NCBI GenBank assembly: GCA_021780375.1
Contig: JAJXYT010000020.1
Location: forward strand, 1-34,552
Origin: a bacterium
Lineage (GTDB): Bacteria; Verrucomicrobiota; Verrucomicrobiia; Limisphaerales; UBA11358
Length of the DNA stretch: 34,552 nt
Reading direction: 5' to 3'
Shown here one piece after another: positions 8,255 through 16,320 of this stretch. The notes beneath the pieces were generated by a model. The model was given only the letters and a program-made list of their open reading frames with translations, was not told the DNA's origin and did not search any database. How positions within the stretch are numbered: the first letter of the stretch is position 1; the number at the start of each line of letters is the position of its first letter. The position numbers were made by a program, and so were the translations under genes.

Positions 8255-8321
8255 ATCATCTATAAATTGAGCCAAAAGGTCAATCTAATCTTGCGGCTGG
8301 AATTGGGAAAATCTTACGGCT
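8255..8321 (-). promoter_or_regulatory. Candidate promoter with upstream direct repeats for the REC-GAF-PAS kinase
   Basis: On the minus strand, TTGACC (8283-8278) and GATGAT (8260-8255) are separated by 17 bases, a plausible -35/-10 pair. Just upstream lie two 12-base direct repeats, AGCCGTAAGATT (8321-8310) and AGCCGCAAGATT (8298-8287). They differ by one base and are 23 bases apart. This looks like an activator site two helical turns long. It is a prediction by eye. Confidence 0.35.
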
Positions 8322-8334
8322 AAAAGGTTGAAAA

Positions 8335-9591
8335 TCAGGCCGAAGTGAGCAGTTTTTCCCACAAATTTTCATTGAGCAGCGCCCTTCGGAGAAAATCCGT
8401 GTCGCTGGAGGAAATGGTCACCGGTTCGGCCTGGAGCGGCAGGTGCAGGGTGAAGGTCGTGCCCTGACCGGGCTTGGTTCGGGCTTCAATCTTGCCGCCG
8501 TGATGATGCACGATGAAGAAGCACGCCATGAGGTGGATGCCGTATTCGGAGGGCGCCTGGTCGCGCACGACGAACGGATCAAACACCGCCCGCAGCGCAT
8601 CCTCCGGCAGGCCGGGGCCATTGTCGTTGATTTGCACCACAATTTCCGGCGGGGGACCGTCCCGCAATTTCGCCGCCAGCGTGATCCGGGTGCCCGCGGG
8701 CAACATCGCCAGTTCCTCCTTCAATAATAATTCAAATAACCGGCTGAATTTCGGCCTGTCCACCCGCAACAGCGGAAGCGTATCGGAAATCCGGTTCTCA
8801 ATTTCAATCCGCCGGGCGGCGAGCGGTTCCTTGTACAATTTCACCGCCTCACTGACGATTTGATGCAGCGAAACCTGGTCGGTGAATGGCGCCGACGGAT
8901 TGGACGACGCCGTCCAAAGGTCCTTGAGCAAGCCGTTGATTTTTTCGATCTGCGACTGCACGTTTTGGTGGTAATCCTTCCAGAAATCGGGATTGCGCAG
9001 ACCCTGCAAATCCGTCTTTTCCTCGCTCATCTTCACCGGCGCGAGATCGAGAAAGGTCTTCACCGCCACCAGCGAATTGCGGATATGATGGCTCAATCCG
9101 GCGGCCAGCAGGCCCAGGCTGACAATCCGGTCGGCAATCAACATATTGTGCAGGACGGACATTTTTTCGCGGAGCAACTGGTCGCGCTCGGATTGCACGA
9201 TGAAAAATTCCAGCCCGCGTTTCAGGGTTTGTTCCAGTTGCGGCGGGTCCCACGGTTTGGAAACGTACTTGTAAATCGCGCCGCTGTTGACGGCGGCAAT
9301 CGCGGCGTCCATGTCCGCATAGGCGGTGACCAGCACCCGGATGACCCGCGGGCGGAATTGCCGGGCGCGTTCCAGCAGCCACACGCCCTTCTCGCCGGGC
9401 ATCCGCTGGTCGGTCATCAGCAGGCCGATTTCGTCGGCGTGTTCCTCCAGCAATTTGAGGCCCCCCTGCGCGGTCCTCGCCGTCAGGATGCGCAATTGCT
9501 CTCCAAACGCGCGCGTGAAGTTGGTCAATGACTTCTCTTCGTCGTCCACGTAAAGAATCGCGAATTTTTTATAGTCGTACAGGTTCTCCAT
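8335..9591 (-). CDS. Response regulator fused to a degenerate histidine-kinase module (PhcR/PhcQ-like)
   Basis: The start chosen is ATG 9591 (MENLYDYKKFAILYVDDEE, 418 residues), because the receiver domain begins there and the longer frame adds only unstructured residues. The receiver has D16-D17, phosphoacceptor D61 in LLMTDQRMPG, T89 and K112 in YVSKPWD. A coiled linker leads to a HisKA-like segment with H168 in GLSHHIRNSL. The ATPase-like domain keeps INDNGPGLP but has no asparagine in the N box (LFELLLKEELAM), and SEYGIHLM stands where a GxGLGL lid is expected, so ATP binding is doubtful. It overlaps the upstream kinase gene by 23 bases. A response regulator ending in a kinase-like domain is the layout described for PhcR of Ralstonia. 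Confidence 0.85.
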   Translation of the reverse strand: MENLYDYKKFAILYVDDEEKSLTNFTRAFGEQLRILTARTAQGGLKLLEEHADEIGLLMTDQRMPGEKGVWLLERARQFRPRVIRVLVTAYADMDAAIAAVNSGAIYKYVSKPWDPPQLEQTLKRGLEFFIVQSERDQLLREKMSVLHNMLIADRIVSLGLLAAGLSHHIRNSLVAVKTFLDLAPVKMSEEKTDLQGLRNPDFWKDYHQNVQSQIEKINGLLKDLWTASSNPSAPFTDQVSLHQIVSEAVKLYKEPLAARRIEIENRISDTLPLLRVDRPKFSRLFELLLKEELAMLPAGTRITLAAKLRDGPPPEIVVQINDNGPGLPEDALRAVFDPFVVRDQAPSEYGIHLMACFFIVHHHGGKIEARTKPGQGTTFTLHLPLQAEPVTISSSDTDFLRRALLNENLWEKLLTSA

Positions 9592-12277
9592 GTTCAATTT
9601 CCGGTTCGGCGGTCGGTTTGGTCCTGGCGGGGAAATCCAGGGTAAATTCGCAGAATCGGCCGACTTCGGTGTTGACCGAAATGCGTCCGCCGAATCCTCC
9701 CACAATGCGATGGCAAATGCTCAGGCCCAGTCCCATGCCTTCGCCCACATCTTTGGTGGTAAAAAACGGGTCGAAAATCTTGTCCAGATGCTTTCGTTCG
9801 ATGCCCGGGCCATTGTCGCGAACGGCGACGAGGCTCCGCTCGCCCTCCATCCGGCCCTGGATTGAAATCGTGGGCGTTTCGTTCTCGAATTTCTTTTGTC
9901 GCATCGCGTCGAGTGAATTCTGCAGCAAATTCACCAGAACATGAATCAATTTATTGCGGTTGGCCAGCACCGTCTGGCCCGGCGCCACTTTCAGTTCGAC
10001 CCGCACCTTGTCCTTCCACTCGCCGGCCAGAAAACGCAGCGAGGTGTTGACGGCTTCGGTCACGTCCACCGGTTCTGACGGCCCGGCTTCCGGGTGCGTG
10101 AACATGCGCAAGTCGGACACGATGTTGCGCACCCGTTTCATGCCTTCCTCGATGTCGCTCAGAATTTCCTCGTACTCGCGGCGGTCCGCCGCGGTGAGTT
10201 GTTTGCACTTGTTGCGCAGGGCGAACAGGCCCGTCGTCGCGAAATTCAGAGGGTTGTTGATTTCGTGAATGATGCCCGCGCTCATGCGGCCAAGCGAGGC
10301 GAGCTTCTCGGATTGCACCAGTTGCGACTCCGTTTCCTTGAGCTGCTCGATGGTATTGGACAGGGCGCGGTTTTGCGTGGAAAGATGGCGCTGGAAATCG
10401 TGGGATTCAACCAGATTTCGGATGCGCGCCTGAAGTTCGGTGGACGAAAAGGGCTTGGCCAGAAAATCATTGGCCCCCAGTTCCAGGGCGTTGAACTTGG
10501 TTTCCTCGTCCGCGCGCGCCGTCAGCAAAATGATCGGAACGACGGCCGTCTCCTCGTGTTGGCGCAGTTCCCGGCACACGGCCAGACCATCCATCTCCGG
10601 CATCATCATGTCCAGCAAAATGATGTCCGGCAGGAATTGCATCGCTTTTTCCAGGGCTTGCAGGCCGTCCGCCGCTTCCAGCACATCGTAATCCGGGTCG
10701 AGTTGGGTCCGCAAAAAACGCCGCATGTCCGGCTCGTCATCGGCCACCAGCACCACGGGCCGCTGGCCGCGTTTGCCCAGTTCCACGGGCTTGGCCGCCC
10801 CGCGCAGGGACGCCATGGCCGGGAAAAGTTCCGCCCGACGATACAGGTTGGCCAGCCATTCCTCTGAGGCCGTCGCGCCGGTTTCCGCCGGCGCGCCCGG
10901 TGGGGATTTGGGAGGCAGCTCCGCCTTTTGGTACGGCAGCCGCACGGTAAAGGTCGTGCCTTTCCCCTCCTGGCTTTCCACGACGACGGTGCCGTGCATC
11001 ATCTCGGTCAATTCCTTGACCAGCGCCAGCCCGATGCCGACGCCCTGATACTTGCGTTGCGCCGAACTGTCCGCCTGCCAGAAACGATCGAACACAAACG
11101 GCAGGTTTTTTTCGGCGATGCCGATGCCGGTGTCGTTGACCAGGAAAACAAGTTCTTCTCCCTGCTTTTCCGCGCGCAATTCCACCCGCCCGCCGGGGGG
11201 CGTGAATTTCAGCGCGTTGAACAGGAGATTGAGCACGACCCTTTCCAGTTTGTCGGGATCGGCGGTCGCCACGCCCAACCGCAGGTCGGTGTAGGTTTCC
11301 AGTTTGATTTTTTTGTCCTCCGCCACCTGCCGCGCCGCGCTGGCCAGGCCCCGGATGAAGTCCGCGACCTCCACCGGCTCCCGTTTGATTTCCATCCGGC
11401 CGGCTTCCAGGCGGATGAGGTCGAGCAAATCATTGATGAGTTTGAGCAGCCGCATGCCGTTGGAGTGCATGGTGAGCAATAGTTCATGGACGCTGTTGTC
11501 CATCTGGTTGGCAAAGCGCTGGAGCAGGGATTCCAGCGGCGAGAGCAACAACGTCAGCGGCGTGCGCAGTTCATGGCTGATGTTGGCGAAGAACCGGCTC
11601 TTGAGGCGGTCCAGCTCGACGAGCTTGCGATTGGTTTCCTCGAGTTCCTCGCGGTTTTTGTCCAGTTCAAAGCGCAGGGTGAATTCCCTGAGGCGCAACT
11701 TGTTAAAGAGCTGGTTGCCGGTAACTAAAATAATGCCGGTCAGCGCCAGGAAATAAAAGTTGTTGGCCAGATTGTTAAAAAACTCCTTGCGAGATGGTTC
11801 CGACCAGTGGAAGGCGCAGGCTCCCAGGTACATCAGGATGATCACGACCACGCAGGAGGTTGACTCCCAGAAACTCCAGCGCACGACGACGCTCACGGCC
11901 AGCAGGATCAAATTCAACGCGGCATAGTAATTTGAGGTCGCCCCGGACAAGGGTCCGCGCGCCGCGGCAATAATCCAGCACATGAAGAAAGCAGGAAGGA
12001 GGGCAATCGGAATGCCCAGTTGGCGATAGTGCTTCTGTCCAAACTCCGTGGTGTGCAAATACCAGAGAACACCGGCCAGGACGGAGCAAAGGGTTCGTAG
12101 TTCAAAAAAATCCCAGCGCTGCGGATGATAGACCAGCCAGTCCATGACCGAACCGAGGGGCATCAAAACCACGACCAGCAACGAAGCCACCTTGCCCGTG
12201 CTCAGCCGCTCCTGCCGCTCATGAACAGCAAACGCCTTCGCAAAATCGGGATCGGAAAATGTCGGATGGTCAGTCAT
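9569..12277 (-). CDS. Membrane hybrid sensor kinase with two kinase cores (PhcS-like)
   Basis: This 902-residue protein starts with about six membrane helices (residues 30-190) and a coiled coil. A first HisKA follows (H235 in ANISHELRTP) with its ATPase domain (NLLFNALKFTP, NDTGIG, GVGIGLALV). Next is a receiver domain (D556 in DIILLDMMMP, K608 in FLAKPF), then a second HisKA (H671 in AGIIHEINNP) and a second complete ATPase domain (LVNLLQNSLDA, DNGPGI, GEGMGLGLS). All catalytic elements look intact. It should sense a membrane-associated or hydrophobic cue and feed a phosphorelay. The start ATG overlaps the stop of the PhcB-like gene by eight bases (ATGACTGA), and its end overlaps the next regulator, so the three are one operon. 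The double kinase core is unusual for PhcS. Confidence 0.87.
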   Translation of the reverse strand: MTDHPTFSDPDFAKAFAVHERQERLSTGKVASLLVVVLMPLGSVMDWLVYHPQRWDFFELRTLCSVLAGVLWYLHTTEFGQKHYRQLGIPIALLPAFFMCWIIAAARGPLSGATSNYYAALNLILLAVSVVVRWSFWESTSCVVVIILMYLGACAFHWSEPSRKEFFNNLANNFYFLALTGIILVTGNQLFNKLRLREFTLRFELDKNREELEETNRKLVELDRLKSRFFANISHELRTPLTLLLSPLESLLQRFANQMDNSVHELLLTMHSNGMRLLKLINDLLDLIRLEAGRMEIKREPVEVADFIRGLASAARQVAEDKKIKLETYTDLRLGVATADPDKLERVVLNLLFNALKFTPPGGRVELRAEKQGEELVFLVNDTGIGIAEKNLPFVFDRFWQADSSAQRKYQGVGIGLALVKELTEMMHGTVVVESQEGKGTTFTVRLPYQKAELPPKSPPGAPAETGATASEEWLANLYRRAELFPAMASLRGAAKPVELGKRGQRPVVLVADDEPDMRRFLRTQLDPDYDVLEAADGLQALEKAMQFLPDIILLDMMMPEMDGLAVCRELRQHEETAVVPIILLTARADEETKFNALELGANDFLAKPFSSTELQARIRNLVESHDFQRHLSTQNRALSNTIEQLKETESQLVQSEKLASLGRMSAGIIHEINNPLNFATTGLFALRNKCKQLTAADRREYEEILSDIEEGMKRVRNIVSDLRMFTHPEAGPSEPVDVTEAVNTSLRFLAGEWKDKVRVELKVAPGQTVLANRNKLIHVLVNLLQNSLDAMRQKKFENETPTISIQGRMEGERSLVAVRDNGPGIERKHLDKIFDPFFTTKDVGEGMGLGLSICHRIVGGFGGRISVNTEVGRFCEFTLDFPARTKPTAEPEIEHGEPVRL

Positions 12278-13805
12278 GGGCCGGTTTGCGGACCTCGATA
12301 AATAAATTCACGCCCGTCGCGTCCGTGCGCACGGTGACCTCTTCCGGGTCGGCCAGCACGGGTCGCAGCGCGCGCATGTCAGGCTCCCGGCGATAGAGCA
12401 GATGCCAGTCCAGCAGATATTCCATGCCGTAACGCAGCGGATTGGACGGCTCGACGTTGGTCGCCACCAGCAATCCGCCCGGCGCGACAAAATCATAAAA
12501 CACATTCATCAATTGCCGGCAGGTGGTGTCGGGCAGATAGTCAAAAAGCCCGGCGCAATAGACAAAATCGTACTGCGGTTTGTTGCCCGCCGACTTGTAA
12601 TTCTCCTTGAGCAGTTGGTAAACGGTCTTTTTTTGGAAACGGACGCTCGTGCGCACCTTGAAGAAGTTTTTGATTTTGGCGAGCATTTTACCGACATATT
12701 CAAGGGTTTCGGCATTAAAATCGGCCAGCGTCAATTCCACCTTTTCGCTGAAGGTGGAGCGGAAGAAATTCTGTACTTCCACCGCCGGGCCGCAGGCGAA
12801 GTTAAAGACCCGCGCCGTGCCGCCGTTGCGGGCGACGCGGTAGGCTTCCAGTTCAATCCGCTCGGTAAGGTACTTGATCCGGTTGCGGTGTGCGGCGGCC
12901 GGCGGTTGCCGGACGAACCAGTGGTGAACAATTTTGGCGAACAGGGAATCGCCTTCGTAGCCGTTCCGGAGGATCATGTTGACCATTTCGTAATCGCCCG
13001 GATACCCCAGCGGTTTTTCAAATGTGCGACATGCAAATGGCGCCGCCAGGATCAGGGAATGGAGGTGCTGCCGCATGTAGCGGGCATGGGCGGTCCGCTG
13101 TTCCTCACGCAGGCCTTTGGCGATGTCTTCGAATTTTTCAAACAGCGTGTCAATCAGCGGAATCACCACCCCGGCGAGTTCGCGGGTGGCTGGCGGCTCG
13201 AATTTTCCCCGGGCGTTCTTGTCCAGCGCCTGGATGCCCAGTTCCACCTGCTCCAGCCACAGGCGCAGGTCGTGGAAAAAGGTCTGCATGTCGGCGACAA
13301 CGAGTTTGAATTCGGGCGACACGGTATAAAATTTCTGCCAGTCCCGGAGAAAGGAGGTAAATTCCCGGGCGATCTGGCCTTCGCTTTGCAGCGCCAGGAT
13401 GTGGTTCAAGTCGGTCCACTGCGCCTCGTCGAGCGTCGCCTCGCACACAATCCGGCTGCCGGTGTCCACCAAGTTGCTGACCACCGCGCGGCCGGAATAG
13501 ACCGTGCGCGCCTGGAGAACGATGGTGAATTTGTCAATGACTTCGGAGAGCTGCGGGAAGGTGGACGGACTGAACACCTCGAAGACAACGTGGTGACGCG
13601 TGATCCGCACGGGCGTGCCGCGCAATTCCAGACCCTCGCGCGTTTGGAACGTCACCCGGCTTTCCCTGGCTTCGGGTGAGGGCGCGTCGGGAGGCGATGG
13701 CGCGGTCCGCTTTTTGGATTGCTGCAACAAGCCGCCAGATCCATTTCCGTTGCCGTTGCCGTTGCCTGCCAGAAGCTTTCTCATTGCACGGTCAGGATGG
13801 AACAT
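12270..13805 (-). CDS. PhcB-like SAM-dependent methyltransferase with PilZ-like N-domain
   Basis: From ATG 13805 the protein has 511 residues; a TTG four codons upstream and ATG 13784 are alternatives, and none has a strong ribosome site. A low-complexity GNGNGNG tract comes from a tandem hexanucleotide repeat. A PilZ-like beta domain spans about residues 50-130 (counting from the TTG) and a helical region follows. The C-terminal class I methyltransferase has KPLGYPGDYEMVNMI, VFNFACGPAVEV (SAM site), LTLADFNAETLEYV and YDFVYCAGLFDYLPD. This matches proteins annotated as 3-hydroxypalmitate methyl ester synthases (PhcB), which methylate 3-hydroxy fatty acids to form the Ralstonia cell-density signal. 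Its place at the head of a kinase operon supports that role. Substrate is inferred. Confidence 0.75.
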   Translation of the reverse strand: MFHPDRAMRKLLAGNGNGNGNGSGGLLQQSKKRTAPSPPDAPSPEARESRVTFQTREGLELRGTPVRITRHHVVFEVFSPSTFPQLSEVIDKFTIVLQARTVYSGRAVVSNLVDTGSRIVCEATLDEAQWTDLNHILALQSEGQIAREFTSFLRDWQKFYTVSPEFKLVVADMQTFFHDLRLWLEQVELGIQALDKNARGKFEPPATRELAGVVIPLIDTLFEKFEDIAKGLREEQRTAHARYMRQHLHSLILAAPFACRTFEKPLGYPGDYEMVNMILRNGYEGDSLFAKIVHHWFVRQPPAAAHRNRIKYLTERIELEAYRVARNGGTARVFNFACGPAVEVQNFFRSTFSEKVELTLADFNAETLEYVGKMLAKIKNFFKVRTSVRFQKKTVYQLLKENYKSAGNKPQYDFVYCAGLFDYLPDTTCRQLMNVFYDFVAPGGLLVATNVEPSNPLRYGMEYLLDWHLLYRREPDMRALRPVLADPEEVTVRTDATGVNLFIEVRKPAHD

Positions 13806-13842
13806 TTTTTGAGCCAAAACAAAGCGATTCTGGGAATTGCTT

Positions 13843-13859
13843 TTGGCACTACCGTTGCT
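13843..13859 (+). promoter_or_regulatory. Sigma-54 (RpoN) promoter upstream of the first FadL-like gene
   Basis: TTGGCACTACCGTTGCT matches the -24/-12 consensus TTGGCACGNNNNTTGCW at every fixed position except one G (here T). The invariant GG (13845-13846) and GC (13857-13858) are exactly 12 bases apart. Transcription would begin near 13870, leaving a leader of about 120 bases before ATG 13991. Sigma-54 promoters need an AAA+ enhancer-binding protein, and none is encoded in this window. Confidence 0.6.
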
Positions 13860-13990
13860 TTAGCAGTCCGCGACGTTTGGACGCAGAATGTTCGATCCGG
13901 CTTATGGGATCGGATCAGGCAAACCCGAGGTGTGTCTTGTTACAGGACAGAGTTCGTATCGGGATATCGCAACACGACAGATTACAAATT

Positions 13991-15241
13991 ATGCAAAACA
14001 AATTGAGGCGGTTCATCACACCGATCCGGAGCTTCCATCCCACCAGCTTGACGCTGTTGCTGGCAGGGAGTTTCAGTTTTGTGGCCTTGTGTAACCTGCA
14101 CGCTGGTGCATTCCGCCTGCCTAACCAGGATCCGGAAGCCATTGCGCGTGGTGACGCGGTGGTCGCCACTGCGGATAATCCGTCGGCCATTTATTACAAT
14201 CCTGCCGGCATCACTCAATTGGAGGGACAGAATGTCCGCCTCGGCCTTTATGTGATTTCCCCCGGCGAGAAATACACATCTCCCAGCGGTGTTACGGCCA
14301 AGGCCAATTCCGATTTGGAAGCCGTTCCCCAGGTGTATTACGTGAATACATTCACTAACATGCCGGTTTCCGTCGGGTTGGGCATGTACTGCCCGTATGG
14401 CCTGGCATTGGACTGGGGAAACAATACGCCTTTCAGCGCCGTGGCTGAAAAGGGCAGTCTTTTGTATCTGTCGTTCAACCCGGTCATCGCGTGGAAAATC
14501 CATCGCACACTTTCAATTGCTATCGGCCCCACCATCAATTATTCCCAGGCAACGTTCAAGCGGGCTATCGGTTTGATTCCCGGTGATCAATTCAGCTTTG
14601 ACGGCGATGGTGTGAATTACGGATTTAACGCCGGCATTTTATGGCAGCCGCATCCCATGTGGTCTTTCGGACTTAATTATCGCTCGGCAACGGAGATCAG
14701 CTACGAGGGCACGTCTTCCACGAGCCCCAGCCCGCCTTTGCCTGCGTCCACTTCAACCAGTGGCTCGGTTAAATTTCCGCAATTCGTAGTCGGCGGCGTT
14801 TCGTTCCGGCCGACTACCAATTGGAATTTTGAATTCGATTTGGACTGGGCGGATTGGGGCAGCCTCGAACAAATTGTCTTTCAGAACACGGGATTTGGCA
14901 ACGTTCCCCTCACCCTGGATTACCGTTCCAGTTTCATGTACGAATTCGGCGCCACCCGCCAGTTGGGCAAGGGTTATTTCGTGAGTGTCGGTTACATTTA
15001 CAATGAGAATTCCAGTCCGGACGCCAATTTTAATCCGCTCATCCCCGATAGCAATCTCCAGTTGGGCAGCGTCGGGTTCGGCCGTCACGGCAAGCGTTGG
15101 GATTGGGCGATTGCCTATCACTTTGGATATAATGGCGGGCGTGCCATCAACAACCCGCCCACCGCTCCTGATTATCCGGCAAACGGCACCTACAAGACGT
15201 TCAACAACGCCTTCGATATCGCCGCCACCTTCAAATTTTAG
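13991..15241 (+). CDS. FadL/OmpP1-family outer-membrane porin (first copy)
   Basis: ATG 13991 gives 416 residues. The N-terminus is positively charged and followed by a hydrophobic signal segment (LTLLLAGSFSFVALCNLHA). After processing the protein begins with GAFRLPNQDPEAIARGDA. The family signature IYYNPAGITQLEGQN follows, then alternating beta-strand sequence ending in the terminal aromatic FKF expected of outer-membrane barrels. FadL proteins let long-chain fatty acids and other hydrophobic molecules enter through a lateral opening. It is divergent from the PhcB-like gene and preceded by a sigma-54 promoter. Its stop codon overlaps the stop of the convergent acyltransferase-like gene. The specific cargo is unknown; a fatty-acyl signal is one possibility given the neighbours. 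Confidence 0.87.
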   Translation: MQNKLRRFITPIRSFHPTSLTLLLAGSFSFVALCNLHAGAFRLPNQDPEAIARGDAVVATADNPSAIYYNPAGITQLEGQNVRLGLYVISPGEKYTSPSGVTAKANSDLEAVPQVYYVNTFTNMPVSVGLGMYCPYGLALDWGNNTPFSAVAEKGSLLYLSFNPVIAWKIHRTLSIAIGPTINYSQATFKRAIGLIPGDQFSFDGDGVNYGFNAGILWQPHPMWSFGLNYRSATEISYEGTSSTSPSPPLPASTSTSGSVKFPQFVVGGVSFRPTTNWNFEFDLDWADWGSLEQIVFQNTGFGNVPLTLDYRSSFMYEFGATRQLGKGYFVSVGYIYNENSSPDANFNPLIPDSNLQLGSVGFGRHGKRWDWAIAYHFGYNGGRAINNPPTAPDYPANGTYKTFNNAFDIAATFKF

Positions 15242-16284
15242 ACCGGGGTTTTCCGCCAGAAGAACGTGGTGGGATCGACCAAACCGCTGGCCAGGTCCAT
15301 TTCGATTTCCTTCACCCAGTTCTGCACCCAGGCCTTCGTGATCGCAGGATCAATGGTCAGTTCTGAATGCGCCTGAATCACCAGGCTTAACCGGTTTTGG
15401 AATGTCACGCATCCCGCTCCCACCAGTTGGCAGCGCAAAACCGGAGGGCAAAAGAGCCAGTCACCCCGGCACTCCGGCTGGGTGATTTCCTTTTCCGCAT
15501 CCCAGTCGCCCAGGTTTGAAAAGCTTCCGAGGTTCCACTGGGATACTGCCAATTCCTTGGTGATTAGAAATCTCCGCATTCCCTGAGTCAGGATCCGGCT
15601 GACATAGAAGGCATACCAGTTGGCCCAGTGCTCGCGCCTGCCCAGCGCCGCATAAATGTTCCGATGAACGTCATGCGGCGTTTCAAAGGATTTGACTTTG
15701 ACGCCGACGTAGGTCGAAAAGTTTGCCGTGTCGCGGTCCCGTACCAGTTTGCCGCGCAAATTCACCGGAACCATCCATGGCACCACGGCCGACTGGTCTT
15801 CCAGAAACGGGCGAATGGCCTTGGTCAAATGTTTCAGCAGAAAAGAATTCACCGTGACGCCGGCCATGCGGCAGACCCGCCGCAGCTGCAGGGTTGCCAG
15901 TTCGTCAAAAACATGCCAGGCCACGGCCGGTGGCGGTTGCGCACCGTTTTTCTGAGTCGCACCCAAAGGAAGCCATTTGACATGCCGCCGGGGTTGCAAA
16001 AATTTCGGCACCAGTTTTAGAACCGAAAGCGCCGAGGATGTCGACGGATAACGGATTTGCGGAAGGCGCCCGAGTTTGACCCCCTTTTGCCGGAGGATAT
16101 GCGCGAGACCGCCGATGCCGTCGAAGTCCGTGTGGCGCAGAAAGGTCCATTCGGGTTCCGTGGCTCCGGGCGGGATATGGCCAAAGCGAATGCCAATATA
16201 TTCGCCGAGTTCCTCCGCCGCGTAAAACCACCGATTGACGCTGTCAACGCCTTCTCGTTTCATTCCGGGGCGTGAGTAGAACAT
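15238..16284 (-). CDS. CoA-dependent acyltransferase / condensation-fold protein
   Basis: The frame from ATG 16284 has 348 residues (a TTG start at 16296 would add four). I read it as a member of the condensation or wax-ester/DGAT superfamily. LRHTDFDGIGGL corresponds to the HHxxxDG active-site motif with the catalytic second histidine and DG kept, but arginine in place of the first histidine. Later VPWMVPVNLRGK and NFSTYVGVKVKSFETPHDVH recall the C-terminal half of that fold. Such enzymes join acyl groups to alcohols, amines or other acyl carriers. No signal peptide is seen. It lies 36 bases after the second porin on the same strand, so the two are probably co-transcribed. Exact family is uncertain. 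Confidence 0.6.
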   Translation of the reverse strand: MFYSRPGMKREGVDSVNRWFYAAEELGEYIGIRFGHIPPGATEPEWTFLRHTDFDGIGGLAHILRQKGVKLGRLPQIRYPSTSSALSVLKLVPKFLQPRRHVKWLPLGATQKNGAQPPPAVAWHVFDELATLQLRRVCRMAGVTVNSFLLKHLTKAIRPFLEDQSAVVPWMVPVNLRGKLVRDRDTANFSTYVGVKVKSFETPHDVHRNIYAALGRREHWANWYAFYVSRILTQGMRRFLITKELAVSQWNLGSFSNLGDWDAEKEITQPECRGDWLFCPPVLRCQLVGAGCVTFQNRLSLVIQAHSELTIDPAITKAWVQNWVKEIEMDLASGLVDPTTFFWRKTPV

Positions 16285-16320
16285 TTTCCGGGCCAAAATA
16301 AAGCCCGATTATCACGAAAT

